Assembly: GCF_014534655.1 (NCBI RefSeq)
Contig: NZ_JACVVD010000014.1
Coordinates: forward strand, 79,232 to 143,231
Origin: Paenibacillus sedimenti
Lineage (GTDB): Bacteria; Bacillota; Bacilli; Paenibacillales; NBRC-103111
DNA: 64,000 bases
Reading direction: 5' to 3'
Each line of letters begins with the position of its first letter. Position 1 is the first letter of the stretch. Of the stretch, positions 26,808-35,242 are shown in pieces. The notes under the pieces were generated by a model that was given only the letters and a program-made list of their open reading frames with translations, did not search any database and was not told where the DNA came from. Made by a program: the position numbers and the translations under genes.

Positions 26808-28088
26808 TCAGAGATCCCCAAAAGTCGCAGTCTGGCGGTCATAACGGTTGAACATAACGTTGTACATGAGTGCAGATAGGATGGCAAGTCCGGTCAAAAG
26901 GCCGAATGTCCACGTGAAGCCAATCCATTCGCTAAGCGGGATCGACAGCGGCGCTATTGTGCGGCCGAGCGTGAAGCGTAAGCTGGAGGCAGCGAAATAC
27001 TGGGCCCGCATATGGTCAGGAGCTAATCTTGATACGAAAGCCTGCTGCGGGCCTGCAGACATAAGTTCCGCCAGTGTGAACACGACGATGGCGAGGGTGA
27101 AGCCCCAGAACGTGGACATTTGGCTGAACATCGCGATGCCGAGCGCGTAGAAAAGCGCTCCGCCGATGAACACGTACCGGTCCCGGTAGGAGAGCATCCA
27201 CTTCGTCACAACGACAGTGAATAGCGCGACGAAAAGGCCGTTTTCCGAGACGATCAGCCCGAAAAGCTGCTTGCCGGTCAATTGCAGGTTCCAATCGCCA
27301 TAGGCGAATATCGTCGTCATAGGTACCGTTTCTTTTAAGAAAAGGGGAAACAGCAGGTCGAGCTGCATGAACGTCTGAGAAAGCAGGACGCCTGCAAGGA
27401 CGAATAGCAAAAACACGCGATCGGAAGCAATAATTCGGTAGTCGCGCAGTTGTGCGGCCAAAAACCGATACCACGGTTCCCCTGCCTTGGCGTGCTGGCG
27501 GTCAATCAGGTGCTTCGGCAGCGTTTCGCTGAAGCGCCAGTTCATCAGGACGGCGAGGAGCAGGCAGAAAACGGATGCAGCCGCCAATACAGCGTACGGA
27601 TTGTCTTCGTACAGGATGGATCCGAGCAAGGGGCCGACAACAACCGCCATATTCGCGGCCGTATAGAAGATGGCAAAGACGCTGGAGCGATGCTTCTCTT
27701 CGACGACGTCAGCCACCATAGCCTGACTGGCCGGCCAATATAAGGAACCGGACAGGCTGGCGAGGCTGAATCCGATGAAGCCGACGATCGGCATGGATAT
27801 CCAGGGTGAAGCGGCGCAAGCGAAGATTCCGTATCCGATGGCTTGTCCGAAGGCCGCGATGACCATCATCCGTTTTCGCCCAAACCGATCCGCACAATAG
27901 CCTCCCAGCAAATTGCCGAATACCGAGAGCGCTTGCGACAGGATCAGGAGCAGGCCTGCCAAGCCTTTACCGAATGAATTTGCAAAATAAATGGACAAAA
28001 AAGGAAAGAATGCCCAAAAAATAACGTTAAAAGCAGCTTCACCGCCTAAGCGGATTTTCAAATTCATATCCCAATCTCTGATTTTCAT
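26808..28088 (-). CDS. Major facilitator superfamily transporter
   Basis: 426 residues with twelve likely membrane segments. The loop 2-3 motif of the MFS is visible (GGYCADRFGRKRMMVIAAFG), as is the helix-5-like GFSLASLSGSLYWPASQAMV. The second half contains DRYVFIGGALFYALG and LAPDHMRAQYFAASSLRF, as in multidrug-type exporters of the DHA1 group. Substrate unknown. AGAGG lies about 12 nt before the ATG. It is divergent from the PadR gene at 28279, with 190 bp of AT-rich DNA between them, so joint regulation by PadR is possible but not shown. Confidence 0.88.
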   Translation of the reverse strand: MKIRDWDMNLKIRLGGEAAFNVIFWAFFPFLSIYFANSFGKGLAGLLLILSQALSVFGNLLGGYCADRFGRKRMMVIAAFGQAIGYGIFACAASPWISMPIVGFIGFSLASLSGSLYWPASQAMVADVVEEKHRSSVFAIFYTAANMAVVVGPLLGSILYEDNPYAVLAAASVFCLLLAVLMNWRFSETLPKHLIDRQHAKAGEPWYRFLAAQLRDYRIIASDRVFLLFVLAGVLLSQTFMQLDLLFPLFLKETVPMTTIFAYGDWNLQLTGKQLFGLIVSENGLFVALFTVVVTKWMLSYRDRYVFIGGALFYALGIAMFSQMSTFWGFTLAIVVFTLAELMSAGPQQAFVSRLAPDHMRAQYFAASSLRFTLGRTIAPLSIPLSEWIGFTWTFGLLTGLAILSALMYNVMFNRYDRQTATFGDL

Positions 28089-28278
28089 TGCTAATTATAC
28101 CTCTGGATGTAAGTGTTTACTTATCATACTACCATTCTTCGTTTTGAAACAAGGCGAATGCAGCATAAAACATGCCACTCTAGCTGCTGAACAGGTCATG
28201 GTAAAAAAAATATTGCCAAAATTATGCACATTATTTATATTAATAATATGAATATGAACAATGTGACGGTGATGATTC

Positions 28279-28827
28279 ATGAAAGCACAGGATGTCATTT
28301 TAGGAATACTGATGGACGGCACCAAGTCGGGGTACGACATTAAGAAGGATTTTGAAACGGTATTTTCCTATTTCTACGATGCTAGTTTCGGCAGTGTCTA
28401 TCCGGCTCTGAAGGTGATGGAAAAAGAAGAACTCATTGTGAAAGAAACTGTCATTCAGGAAGGCAAACCTAACAAACATGTGTACGCCGTAACAGACAAG
28501 GGGAGAGAGGCATTCCATGCTTATCTTCGTAGTCCGGTTACGGAAGACATTGTCAGATCGGATATTTCCACAAGGCTTTTCTTCGGTCAACATGCTGAAC
28601 CTGATTTGGTTAGTTCGTGGATTACCGATGTTATCCGTGAGTATGAAGAATCATTACGGATTATCGAACAGTTTGAGCAAGAACAAGGAGACCGGATGAC
28701 GGTAACGCAAAAAATATGTCTTTCTCTAGGAATCAATAGCCATCGCAATGAGATTGAGACGTTAAAAGCAGGTTTAGTCATGCTCAGAGAGCACCAGGAC
28801 AATCTAAGGTCACATGGAGAGGAATGA
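28279..28827 (+). CDS. PadR-family transcriptional regulator
   Basis: 182 residues. The N-terminal winged helix is typical of PadR: ILGILMDGTKSGYDIKKDFE, then FSYFYDASFGSVYPALKVME and the wing GKPNKHVYAVTDKGREAF. The C-terminal half (about residues 95-180) is the helical dimerisation arm of PadR group 1 (Vir_act_alpha_C). It probably represses a neighbour; the hydrolase gene begins 7 bp after its stop, and the MFS gene is divergent. A dyad ATTATT-6-AATAAT at 28230-28247, in the expected promoter position, is a possible operator. No sensing ligand can be read. Confidence 0.88.
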   Translation: MKAQDVILGILMDGTKSGYDIKKDFETVFSYFYDASFGSVYPALKVMEKEELIVKETVIQEGKPNKHVYAVTDKGREAFHAYLRSPVTEDIVRSDISTRLFFGQHAEPDLVSSWITDVIREYEESLRIIEQFEQEQGDRMTVTQKICLSLGINSHRNEIETLKAGLVMLREHQDNLRSHGEE

Positions 28828-28833
28828 TGAAGC

Positions 28834-29814
28834 GTGCTAACATTGATTAGCGTTATTGTCGTGCTTTTGCTGCTGTGTCTTCTACTTCCCTTTATATTGA
28901 TTATGCTGAAGCCCAAGAGTAAGCCGTTCAATGAAAAGGTTCTTGCCGCCTTGCCTAAGTTCAAGCAGGACTATTCCACGCTCTCTGAACGCTCCTCTTA
29001 TGCAACAAGGGACGGAAGCAGACTTGACTATCGCTATTATCCTGCCGATTCGCGGACAGTTGTTATTTTATTGCACGGCATTAGTATTGACGGACAGTAT
29101 CTGCACGGATTGGCGGAACTTTTATCCCGCAATGATATTGCTCAGGTGTACACGCCGGATTTGCGTGGATATGGGAAAGCGCCGGCAAGACGGGGAGACT
29201 GTGATTATATAGGCCAACTGGATGATGATCTGGCTGACTTGATCGAAATCATTAAGGAGCAACAACCCGATGCGAAAATAGTTCTTGGCGGCCATTCAGC
29301 GGGCGGAGGAACCGTCATACGATTTGCCGGAAGCCAGTACGGGCAATTGATTCAGGCTTACCTCTTGCTTGCGCCTGCCGTTTCGCCAAATGCTCCAATC
29401 AATTATACGGAAGAAGAATCGACCCGAATGGTAACCGTCAATTTGCCGCGAATCATTGGTCTGACGATACTCAACTTCTTGGGTATCAAGCGGTTTAACC
29501 ATTTGAAGGTGCTGTCGATAAATAAGTTGGCTGAATCCTCCGACGGATTTGAAACCTTGGCGCTTAGTTACCGCCTAACGACAAGCCGCATGCCCGGTTT
29601 GAAGTACCAAGACTACTTAAGGGCATTGAAACAACCGACATTGCTTCTGATCGGGGAAGACGATGAGGAATTCAAAGCAAACGCGTACGAACCGTTGTTT
29701 CGCCAATATAATAAGGCGGACATACGGATCCTTCCCAAGGGTTTAAGTCATGATACGATGCTCCTGGATCCGCATACATTCAATGCCGTAAAACAATGGA
29801 TCTACAAGATCTGA
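28834..29814 (+). CDS. Membrane-anchored alpha/beta hydrolase
   Basis: 326 residues from a GTG start (GAGAGG about 12 nt upstream; 7 bp after the PadR stop). One N-terminal membrane helix (residues 1-25, very Leu/Ile/Val-rich) is followed by an alpha/beta hydrolase domain of the monoacylglycerol-lipase type: LLHGISIDGQYLHGLAELL, YTPDLRGYGKAPARRG, the nucleophile elbow GGHSAGGG and the catalytic His in LPKGLSHDTMLLDP. It likely cleaves an ester or lipid at the membrane. Forms an operon with the PadR regulator. Natural substrate unknown. Confidence 0.85.
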   Translation: MLTLISVIVVLLLLCLLLPFILIMLKPKSKPFNEKVLAALPKFKQDYSTLSERSSYATRDGSRLDYRYYPADSRTVVILLHGISIDGQYLHGLAELLSRNDIAQVYTPDLRGYGKAPARRGDCDYIGQLDDDLADLIEIIKEQQPDAKIVLGGHSAGGGTVIRFAGSQYGQLIQAYLLLAPAVSPNAPINYTEEESTRMVTVNLPRIIGLTILNFLGIKRFNHLKVLSINKLAESSDGFETLALSYRLTTSRMPGLKYQDYLRALKQPTLLLIGEDDEEFKANAYEPLFRQYNKADIRILPKGLSHDTMLLDPHTFNAVKQWIYKI

Positions 29815-29922
29815 CAGGTAACAAAATCGCCATTTTTTGGTTTTCATTCATGCCTACCCTCACAAAATCGGATGAAGATACCGAATATACTAAATGTAGA
29901 TAATTGAGGAGGCGAATAATAG

Positions 29923-30759
29923 ATGAAAAAAAGATGGATGGTACTCGCATCCTGTGTACTGGCAACGAGCCTTATGGCAGGATCCGCAATGGCGAAATCG
30001 GAAAAAAGCAACACTAGTGAGAGCAAGTCGGATACGGTGAATGTTAAGGTCGATCTCAAGGTAAAGGATGATGCGACCGTTACATCCGATACTTATGGCG
30101 GCGACAAAGGTCATAATGGATACAAAGGGCTTCTCAACGCGATCAACAATGTAAAGGACAAGCCTGCCGGCGCTGTGATTGCCGATCTTCTTTTGACTAA
30201 ATACGAGACTCATCTTACAGCTGAAATGAAAGCTGAACTTGAGGCCATCAAAGAGAAGGACGCAGCATTGTCAGCGGTTGCCGATCTGTTGGATAAGAAC
30301 GGAAGCGTAACTGACGCGGTTTACGTACAAAAGGAAGCAATCATTGCTAACGTAACAAATCTGGATTCTTACAAAAAACTCGGCAAATTGTACGAGAAGC
30401 TTGGGAAAAAAGGCGTGAAATTGTATGTGAACGGCGAAGAGCCTACTTTTGAAGTAGCTCCTTTCATCCGCGAGGGCAACACGTTAGTTCCTTTCCGGGC
30501 TATTTCCGAGGCTTTAAAAGCAACGGTTAGCTGGAACGAAGAAGAGCGTTCAGTTACCGTTACACGCGACGGTATCACGGTGAAGCTCTTTATCGATAGC
30601 AAAACAGCTACTGTTAACGGGAATGAAGTAACGCTTGAGGTTCCTGCAGCTATCGAAAACGGCAGCACGGTTGTGCCGGTTCGTTTTGTGAGCGAAGCCT
30701 TAAAGGCAGCTGTTAAATGGGAGTCTGAAACCCAATCCGTAGTCATTTACGAAGAATAA
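29923..30759 (+). CDS. Secreted copper-amine-oxidase-N domain protein
   Basis: 278 residues with a signal peptide (VLATSLMAGSAMA). After a polar region and a helical middle (about residues 45-155), the C-terminal 115 residues are a copper amine oxidase N-terminal-like domain: KLYVNGEEPTFEVAPFIREG, TLVPFRAISEALKATVSW, then TVVPVRFVSEALKAAVKWES. Such domains are very common in exported Paenibacillus proteins and are thought to bind the wall or other proteins; no oxidase is present. GGAGG precedes the ATG. Ends in a hairpin shared with the convergent gene. Confidence 0.85.
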   Translation: MKKRWMVLASCVLATSLMAGSAMAKSEKSNTSESKSDTVNVKVDLKVKDDATVTSDTYGGDKGHNGYKGLLNAINNVKDKPAGAVIADLLLTKYETHLTAEMKAELEAIKEKDAALSAVADLLDKNGSVTDAVYVQKEAIIANVTNLDSYKKLGKLYEKLGKKGVKLYVNGEEPTFEVAPFIREGNTLVPFRAISEALKATVSWNEEERSVTVTRDGITVKLFIDSKTATVNGNEVTLEVPAAIENGSTVVPVRFVSEALKAAVKWESETQSVVIYEE

Positions 30760-30774
30760 TCCGGGAAGCAAGAC

Positions 30775-30804
30775 GAAGAGCCATCCGTTAGCGGGTGGCT
30801 CTTC
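30775..30804. terminator. Hairpin between convergent genes
   Basis: GAAGAGCCATCC (30775-30786) pairs with GGGTGGCTCTTC (30793-30804). T-runs are poor on the plus strand. The stop codon of the minus-strand gene (30788-30790) lies in its loop. Confidence 0.55.
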
Positions 30805-31456
30805 TCATATTTGTGGCGCTGAAAGCAAATCGTTTGGCGGATTGATGTTTAAGCACGATGATGTAGATAACGTCCAGAATAAAAGTAAGGGCAGATAGGA
30901 TGAACAGCAGAAGCGATTGAGGATACAAAGAATAGAACAAGATAGACGAGCAAAAGGTGCCAATCCATTTGGTATAACCGATATAAACAGATTGCCCCCG
31001 CGTTCCTTGCCTCAGCGCCAATAGGATAAAGAGCAAAGACATCATAAAATTCATGCCGAAAGCCGAATATTTGCCTACCATATCATGAAATTCGATCGTA
31101 ATTCCCAGATTAATCAAGAAGGCGGTAGCTAGTGAACCCAATAGGAAGGCATATTTGTACCGAATGGAAGGGAACATACTTCTGAAATAAATGATAAATT
31201 GAAGCAGGATGATGCAGTCTAATGTGAGCCAAATCATATTAATGGTAAATTGCAGCGGTTCGAGAGGGAAAATAAAAGAAAACATAGCTTCCCATGTTAG
31301 GTTCGCGCACAAAGACGCAAAAGGCATGCCGACCGTACGGTCTTGCAAGCCCTTAAAAATAATGAGGATATAGGTGATTGTCCAGAAAAATCCCATTCCA
31401 ATTTGTAAAAGCCGTTCAATGGGGAAAGGAAGCAGGTGCTCCATATATGCCTTCAC
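30788..31456 (-). CDS. Pyr4/PaxB-like membrane terpene cyclase homologue
   Basis: 222 residues, seven likely membrane helices, the size and topology of the transmembrane terpene cyclases first described as fungal Pyr4/PaxB. Matching landmarks: ANLTWEAMFSFIFPLEP (Glu56), WLTLDCIIL (Asp80), GMNFMMSLLFILLALRQGTR, KWIGTFCSSILF, and FILDVIYIIV (Asp195). Glu63 and Asp218 were reported as essential in Pyr4, and Glu56 and Asp195 appear equivalent. Such enzymes cyclise prenyl chains by protonating an epoxide or double bond. No prenyltransferase or other biosynthetic gene is nearby, so the substrate is unknown and another membrane role is possible. Monocistronic. No strong ribosome site is visible before the ATG. 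Confidence 0.65.
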   Translation of the reverse strand: MKAYMEHLLPFPIERLLQIGMGFFWTITYILIIFKGLQDRTVGMPFASLCANLTWEAMFSFIFPLEPLQFTINMIWLTLDCIILLQFIIYFRSMFPSIRYKYAFLLGSLATAFLINLGITIEFHDMVGKYSAFGMNFMMSLLFILLALRQGTRGQSVYIGYTKWIGTFCSSILFYSLYPQSLLLFILSALTFILDVIYIIVLKHQSAKRFAFSATNMRRATR

Positions 31457-31609
31457 ATCCCTTTTTCTGAATGTTAATTAGACCATATGATGGATTCGTT
31501 CAACTTATTCCCCGCTCGCGCGCTTAGACGCCATCTTCGCTTTGGCACATATCAAACAATACCGCCTGCCGTATGAAGCGCTGACTTATAGGGTTGGTGC
31601 TTTTTCGCG

Positions 31610-31709
31610 TTATCCACATTTTTGCTCACAATGTCCACAGACAGCAAAGTCCTGCTGTGTATAACTTTCGGCAGAGATGTCAACATATCCACAGACCGAC
31701 ATATCCACA
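31610..31709. promoter_or_regulatory. Cluster of DnaA-box-like sites
   Basis: Five sites matching TTATNCACA occur in 100 bp: TTATCCACA 31610-31618 (perfect), ATGTCCACA 31631-31639 (two mismatches), TTATACACA on the minus strand 31664-31656 (perfect), ATATCCACA 31685-31693 and 31701-31709 (one mismatch each). The region is intergenic and has no other use that I can see. Such clusters act in B. subtilis as DnaA-binding sites that regulate initiation or genes. Confidence 0.6.
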
Positions 31710-31716
31710 AGAATAA

Positions 31717-32088
31717 AAAGATGAGCGGGATTGGGATGCCGTAAAGCGCTGTTTTGCCTCAGAGGTGCTGCTCGATATGAGCTCAATGGGAGGCGGAGAA
31801 CCTTCGATAGTGAGCGCTCAGCAGATTGCAGCGGGCTGGGAGGAAGGGCTGAAAAAGCTTCAGGCGATCCATCATCAGGTCGGCAACTATCTGGTGGACA
31901 TCTCAGGCGATGAAGCGGAAGTATTCTGCTATGGAATCATAAGTCAATATTATCCGAATCCTACAGGACAAAATGTGCGGACGTTTGTTGGCACCTACAA
32001 CATTCATTTAACGAAGCTGGCTACCGACTGGAAAATCGATAAGTTTCGGTTTAACCTTAAATACATAGACGGTAACAAGGATTTATAA
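31717..32088 (+). pseudogene. SnoaL/NTF2-like protein lacking its N-terminus
   Basis: The open frame begins right after a stop codon at 31714-31716, and homology is already in progress: RDWDAVKRCFASEVLLDMSS, then GGGEPSIVSAQQIAAGWEE, HHQVGNYLVDISGDEAEVFC and KIDKFRFNLKYIDGNKDL. These are the core of the SnoaL_4/NTF2-like fold, but the first 20-25 residues (the opening helix) and a start codon are missing. A GTG at 31765 could start a 107-residue product with no visible ribosome site. It lies next to the DnaA-box cluster, whose insertion or rearrangement may have removed the 5' end. Confidence 0.7.
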
Positions 32089-32117
32089 AATTAATTCTGT
32101 GCGGTAAAAGAGCAAAG

Positions 32118-32138
32118 ACACCCGAAGGGGTGTTTTTT
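32118..32138 (+). terminator. Rho-independent terminator
   Basis: ACACCC/GGGTGT stem (32118-32123 with 32128-32133), loop GAAG, six T. Ends the SnoaL-like remnant. Confidence 0.75.
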
Positions 32139-32296
32139 GTGTTTTCGTGCGGTGCATTAGCCGCGATCATGACGATTATCTCCTTTTCTCATGCGAATTT
32201 AAGTCAACTTTTATCTTCGTTTCAGCTTCTATTCCCAGTTTGTTCATAAAAGGATTGTAAGCTTGTTCTTGTAGGAAAAAGATAGGAGTGATAAAG

Positions 32297-32968
32297 ATGA
32301 GGGTGAAAAAATTAGCTGGTCTGTGTGTCATCATACCGATGTTAATAAGTGGCTGCGGGAACGCAATGTCAACGGAGGGAAATGCCGCCGCAGCAAGCAC
32401 GGAGCAGCCTGCACAGCAGCAAAGCCAGAGTACCAAGGCTACTTCCAAGCCCGCCGGTCAAGATAGACCTGCGATGAACGAGCAGCAGCGCCAAATGTTT
32501 GGGACGTTCCAAGCGCTGCTCCAGATGGACAGAGCCGATGGGCTCGCGATTACGAAAGTGCAAGCGCAGGCTATGCTGACGACGGCTCAAGATATCGTCT
32601 CGAAGGGTGAGATGACCGATGACAGCAAGGCGAAGCTGCTTGAAAAGCTCACGGATACCCAGAAGAAGTTCGTGGAAGATGCAGCGACGCGCATGAACAA
32701 TCGAGGTAATGGAGGCAGGAATGCAGATGCCGGAGGTACGGTCAACGCAGATCCATCTGCCAAACCGGCACTGCCTCAGCAGGACGCAGAGCAGGGTCAG
32801 CAGCCGCCCCAAGGCCAGGGTCAGGGTAAAGGACAAGGCAAAGGTCAAGGCAATGGCATGCGAGAAGGCGGTCCGGGCAACGGCAACGGAAACGGAAATC
32901 ACCCAGCTGGGGAGATGCGGGATCCGGGTAAGCAACTGATTGAGTTATTGCAAAGTAAGGTGAAATAG
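32297..32968 (+). CDS. Gln/Gly-rich lipoprotein of unknown function
   Basis: 223 residues from the ATG at 32297 (ATAGGAG 8 nt upstream). Signal peptide with lipobox LISGC, then an Ala/Gln/Ser-rich linker, a helical block of about 75 residues (QQRQMFGTFQALLQMDRADG onward), and a C-terminal low-complexity tail of Gly, Gln, Asn and Lys (GQGQGKGQGKGQGNG). The final residues return to a helix (GKQLIELLQSKVK). It should be anchored on the outside of the membrane. I do not recognise the family; similar lipoproteins occur beside Cthe_2159-like genes, but that locus is 30 kb away here. Confidence 0.75.
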   Translation: MRVKKLAGLCVIIPMLISGCGNAMSTEGNAAAASTEQPAQQQSQSTKATSKPAGQDRPAMNEQQRQMFGTFQALLQMDRADGLAITKVQAQAMLTTAQDIVSKGEMTDDSKAKLLEKLTDTQKKFVEDAATRMNNRGNGGRNADAGGTVNADPSAKPALPQQDAEQGQQPPQGQGQGKGQGKGQGNGMREGGPGNGNGNGNHPAGEMRDPGKQLIELLQSKVK

Positions 32969-32974
32969 AAGAAT

Positions 32975-33177
32975 GCTGCAAAAAGTGCCGGTATTTTCGC
33001 TGTATATGCTTAAATAAAGGGAAATACTGCTAATAATGCTGTAAATTCCGCCAGCGGCAGGAAAATTCGCATTTTGAGCAAAATTTACAGGCACAAAATG
33101 CATATAAATGGAGCAAAGAGGCTATTTGACCCAAATTAACAGCATAAAATGCTGTTCGTTACTTGAAAGGGCAACTA
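32975..33177. repeat. Non-coding interspersed repeat-like element (copy A)
   Basis: AT-rich segment in a convergent intergenic region, made of short imperfect units such as GGGAAATACTGCTAATAATG and GTGCCGGTATTTTCGCTG. It ends with a perfect hairpin AACAGCAT-AAA-ATGCTGTT (33138-33156) followed by a stretch ending GAAAGGGCAAC. A related end (AAATTAACAGCAT..AAAGGG) is present at about 46652-46690, also between convergent genes. No open reading frame. Confidence 0.5.
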
Positions 33178-33216
33178 AAAAACCTGCAGACCCATAAAAA
33201 GGTCTGCAGGTTTTTT
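33178..33216. terminator. Bidirectional terminator
   Basis: AACCTGCAGACC (33181-33192) pairs with GGTCTGCAGGTT (33201-33212), loop CATAAAAA, T-run on the plus strand and A-run upstream. It ends the minus-strand siderophore permease operon. Confidence 0.8.
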
Positions 33217-33232
33217 AAACGCTATGCGAAGC

Positions 33233-34216
33233 TCATCCCCTGCTCCGCCGCTCGCGGCGAAGCAGGTAGACGAAATACGGAGCGCCGATGACCGCCGCCA
33301 TAATCCCCACGGGAACTTCCCGTGGAAGGATGATGATGCGGCCGAGGCAATCGCCGAGCAGCATCAGGTCTGCACCGATGAGCGCAGAGAGCGGTATGAG
33401 CCATTGGTGCCGGCTGCCGACGAGGCTGCGCGCGATGTGCGGGGCGATGAGGCCGATGAAGCCGATCGCGCCGACGGCCGATACGGAGATGCCGGCCAGC
33501 GCGACGGCGAGCAGGAGCAGCCAGAAGCGCTGCCTCGCGATGCTCACGCCCAAGGAGGCTGCCAGCTCGTCGCCGAGCTGAAAAACGTTCAGCTTGGCGA
33601 AATGCCGCCACGCTAGCGGCAGCAGCACCGCAATCCACGGCAGCAGGGTAAAGACGTCGTGCCAGCGACGGCTCCATAAGCTGCCGGACATCCAGAGCAG
33701 CGCCATGTTGATGTCGCTGGGGTGACGGACGATCAAGTACTGCGTGCCGGCTTGAAAGACCGTGCCGATCGCAACGCCGACCAAGGCTAATGCAGCTGGG
33801 CGCAGAGTCAGCCTTCGGCTAAGCAGCAACAGTGTTATGAAGGCTACGAACGCCCCGACAAATGCGGCAATCGGCAGGACGAAGCCAGGCGCTTTGGGAA
33901 ATAAAAAGATAACGGCTGCTGCCATAAAGCCGGCGCCTTTGGTGATGCCGATAACGTCTGGACTGGCGAGCGGGTTCCGCACTAGGCTTTGCAGGATAAC
34001 GCCGCCGACGGCCAAGCCGAATCCGGCCAGAATCCCCACGAAAATACGCGGCAGCCGAACTTCATGGATGATGAAAAAGGACTTGTTATGTTGTCCCAGC
34101 AAGCTGTCCCAGATATCGCTAAAAGGAACGGGCACCGCTCCAACACGAACCGATAATACGGCTAAAGCAATCAGTACAAGGAATGCGGCCGCCAGCGTGA
34201 AGCTTTTTCTCCTCAT
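33233..34216 (-). CDS. FecCD-type siderophore permease, second subunit
   Basis: 327 residues with nine to ten membrane helices. FecCD landmarks: VRLPRIFVGILAGFGLAVGG, NPLASPDVIGITKGAGFMAA, LGVSIARQRFWLLLLAVALA, GAIGFIGLIAPHIARSLVGS and REVPVGIMAAVIGAPYFVYL. It should pair with the upstream permease to form the channel for a ferric siderophore. Its ATG overlaps the stop of the upstream permease by 4 bp (ATGA), so the two are translationally coupled. The coding region is GC-rich at its 3' end. No ATPase gene follows; the operon ends at a bidirectional terminator. Confidence 0.92.
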   Translation of the reverse strand: MRRKSFTLAAAFLVLIALAVLSVRVGAVPVPFSDIWDSLLGQHNKSFFIIHEVRLPRIFVGILAGFGLAVGGVILQSLVRNPLASPDVIGITKGAGFMAAAVIFLFPKAPGFVLPIAAFVGAFVAFITLLLLSRRLTLRPAALALVGVAIGTVFQAGTQYLIVRHPSDINMALLWMSGSLWSRRWHDVFTLLPWIAVLLPLAWRHFAKLNVFQLGDELAASLGVSIARQRFWLLLLAVALAGISVSAVGAIGFIGLIAPHIARSLVGSRHQWLIPLSALIGADLMLLGDCLGRIIILPREVPVGIMAAVIGAPYFVYLLRRERRSRG

Positions 34217-35238
34217 TGGACTTTGGCACCTCCTTGCTTACGCGCTAAATAGATGAAGAAGGGGGCGCCGATGGCCGAGGTGATAATCCCTACAGGAGAT
34301 TCGTAGGGAAAAGCGACGAACCGGCTAATAAAGTCGGCATACACCAGCAATGCACCACCAAGCAGCGCTGTTAGCGGAGCGAGGACTGCAAGGTTGCTGC
34401 CGACCAATGCGCGGGCAATATGCGGAACGATCAGGCAAATAAATCCGATCGGACCGCACAAGGCGACGGCCGAACCGGCCAGAACGATAACAAGCAGCAT
34501 GCTGACGGCACGTACGATCGCGATGCGCTGACCAAGTCCGGCTGCGATTTCATCATCGACAAGCAATAAGCGAAAAGAAGGAAGCATGAACGTAAACATC
34601 AGCAATCCGCTAATGAAAAAAGGCAGAATGAGCCAGATTTCCTTCCAGGCGACCTGGCTCAGAGAGCCGACAAGCCAGAAGATCATGCTATCGGTCGCTT
34701 GCTGATTGAACAGAATGAGGCCTTCCGTTAGCGAAGAAAGCAGGAAATGGATCGTAATCCCTGCTAATGCCAAACGGACGTATTGTTTATGGCCCGTCCC
34801 GGTGAGCGACCAGACCAGCAAAGCGCCTAAAGCCGCCCCGATGAAGGCGAACAGAATGGAGCCCATATTCGTAAAGGTGGGCACAGCTACGAGGCCGAGA
34901 ACAACCGCGAATGCCGCCCCGGCGTTGATGCCGAAGATGTGCGGCGAGGCTAGCGGATTTTTCGTCGTAAGCTGTGTAAGCAATCCTGCGAGGGCAAGTT
35001 GAATCCCGACGATGCAGGCCATTAATGCGCGGGGCAGCCGCAGCGTTTGGATGTATAAATGTGCTTTTTCATGCCCCTTGTAGGTTATGGCCTCATATAA
35101 AGTGTGCCAGGACACTTGAGACTGGCCCCACTTCAGGCTGCAGATGACGCCAATAACCAACAACAGGCCAGACGCAGAAAAAAGGAAGAGCAGAGACCCG
35201 TTCCGGCTCTGCTTTCCATCTTGATTGGGCGTTATCAT
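34213..35238 (-). CDS. FecCD-type siderophore permease, first subunit
   Basis: 341 residues with about nine membrane helices. Landmarks: TLRLPRALMACIVGIQLALA, NPLASPHIFGINAGAAFAVV, LGQRIAIVRAVSMLLVIVLA, GPIGFICLIVPHIARALVGS and YESPVGIITSAIGAPFFIYL. Forms the transporter with the protein encoded at 33233-34216. It begins 4 bp after the stop of the binding-protein gene and overlaps the next gene by 4 bp. In contrast to the 5.5-7.6 kb system, the two permease halves are separate proteins here, which is the usual Bacillota arrangement. Confidence 0.92.
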   Translation of the reverse strand: MITPNQDGKQSRNGSLLFLFSASGLLLVIGVICSLKWGQSQVSWHTLYEAITYKGHEKAHLYIQTLRLPRALMACIVGIQLALAGLLTQLTTKNPLASPHIFGINAGAAFAVVLGLVAVPTFTNMGSILFAFIGAALGALLVWSLTGTGHKQYVRLALAGITIHFLLSSLTEGLILFNQQATDSMIFWLVGSLSQVAWKEIWLILPFFISGLLMFTFMLPSFRLLLVDDEIAAGLGQRIAIVRAVSMLLVIVLAGSAVALCGPIGFICLIVPHIARALVGSNLAVLAPLTALLGGALLVYADFISRFVAFPYESPVGIITSAIGAPFFIYLARKQGGAKVQ

Positions 35239-35242
35239 GCGG

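Noticed and set aside
28230..28247. ATTATT-6-AATAAT as a firm PadR operator
   Set aside because: The region is very AT-rich, so such a dyad can occur by chance; it is mentioned only as a possibility under the PadR gene.
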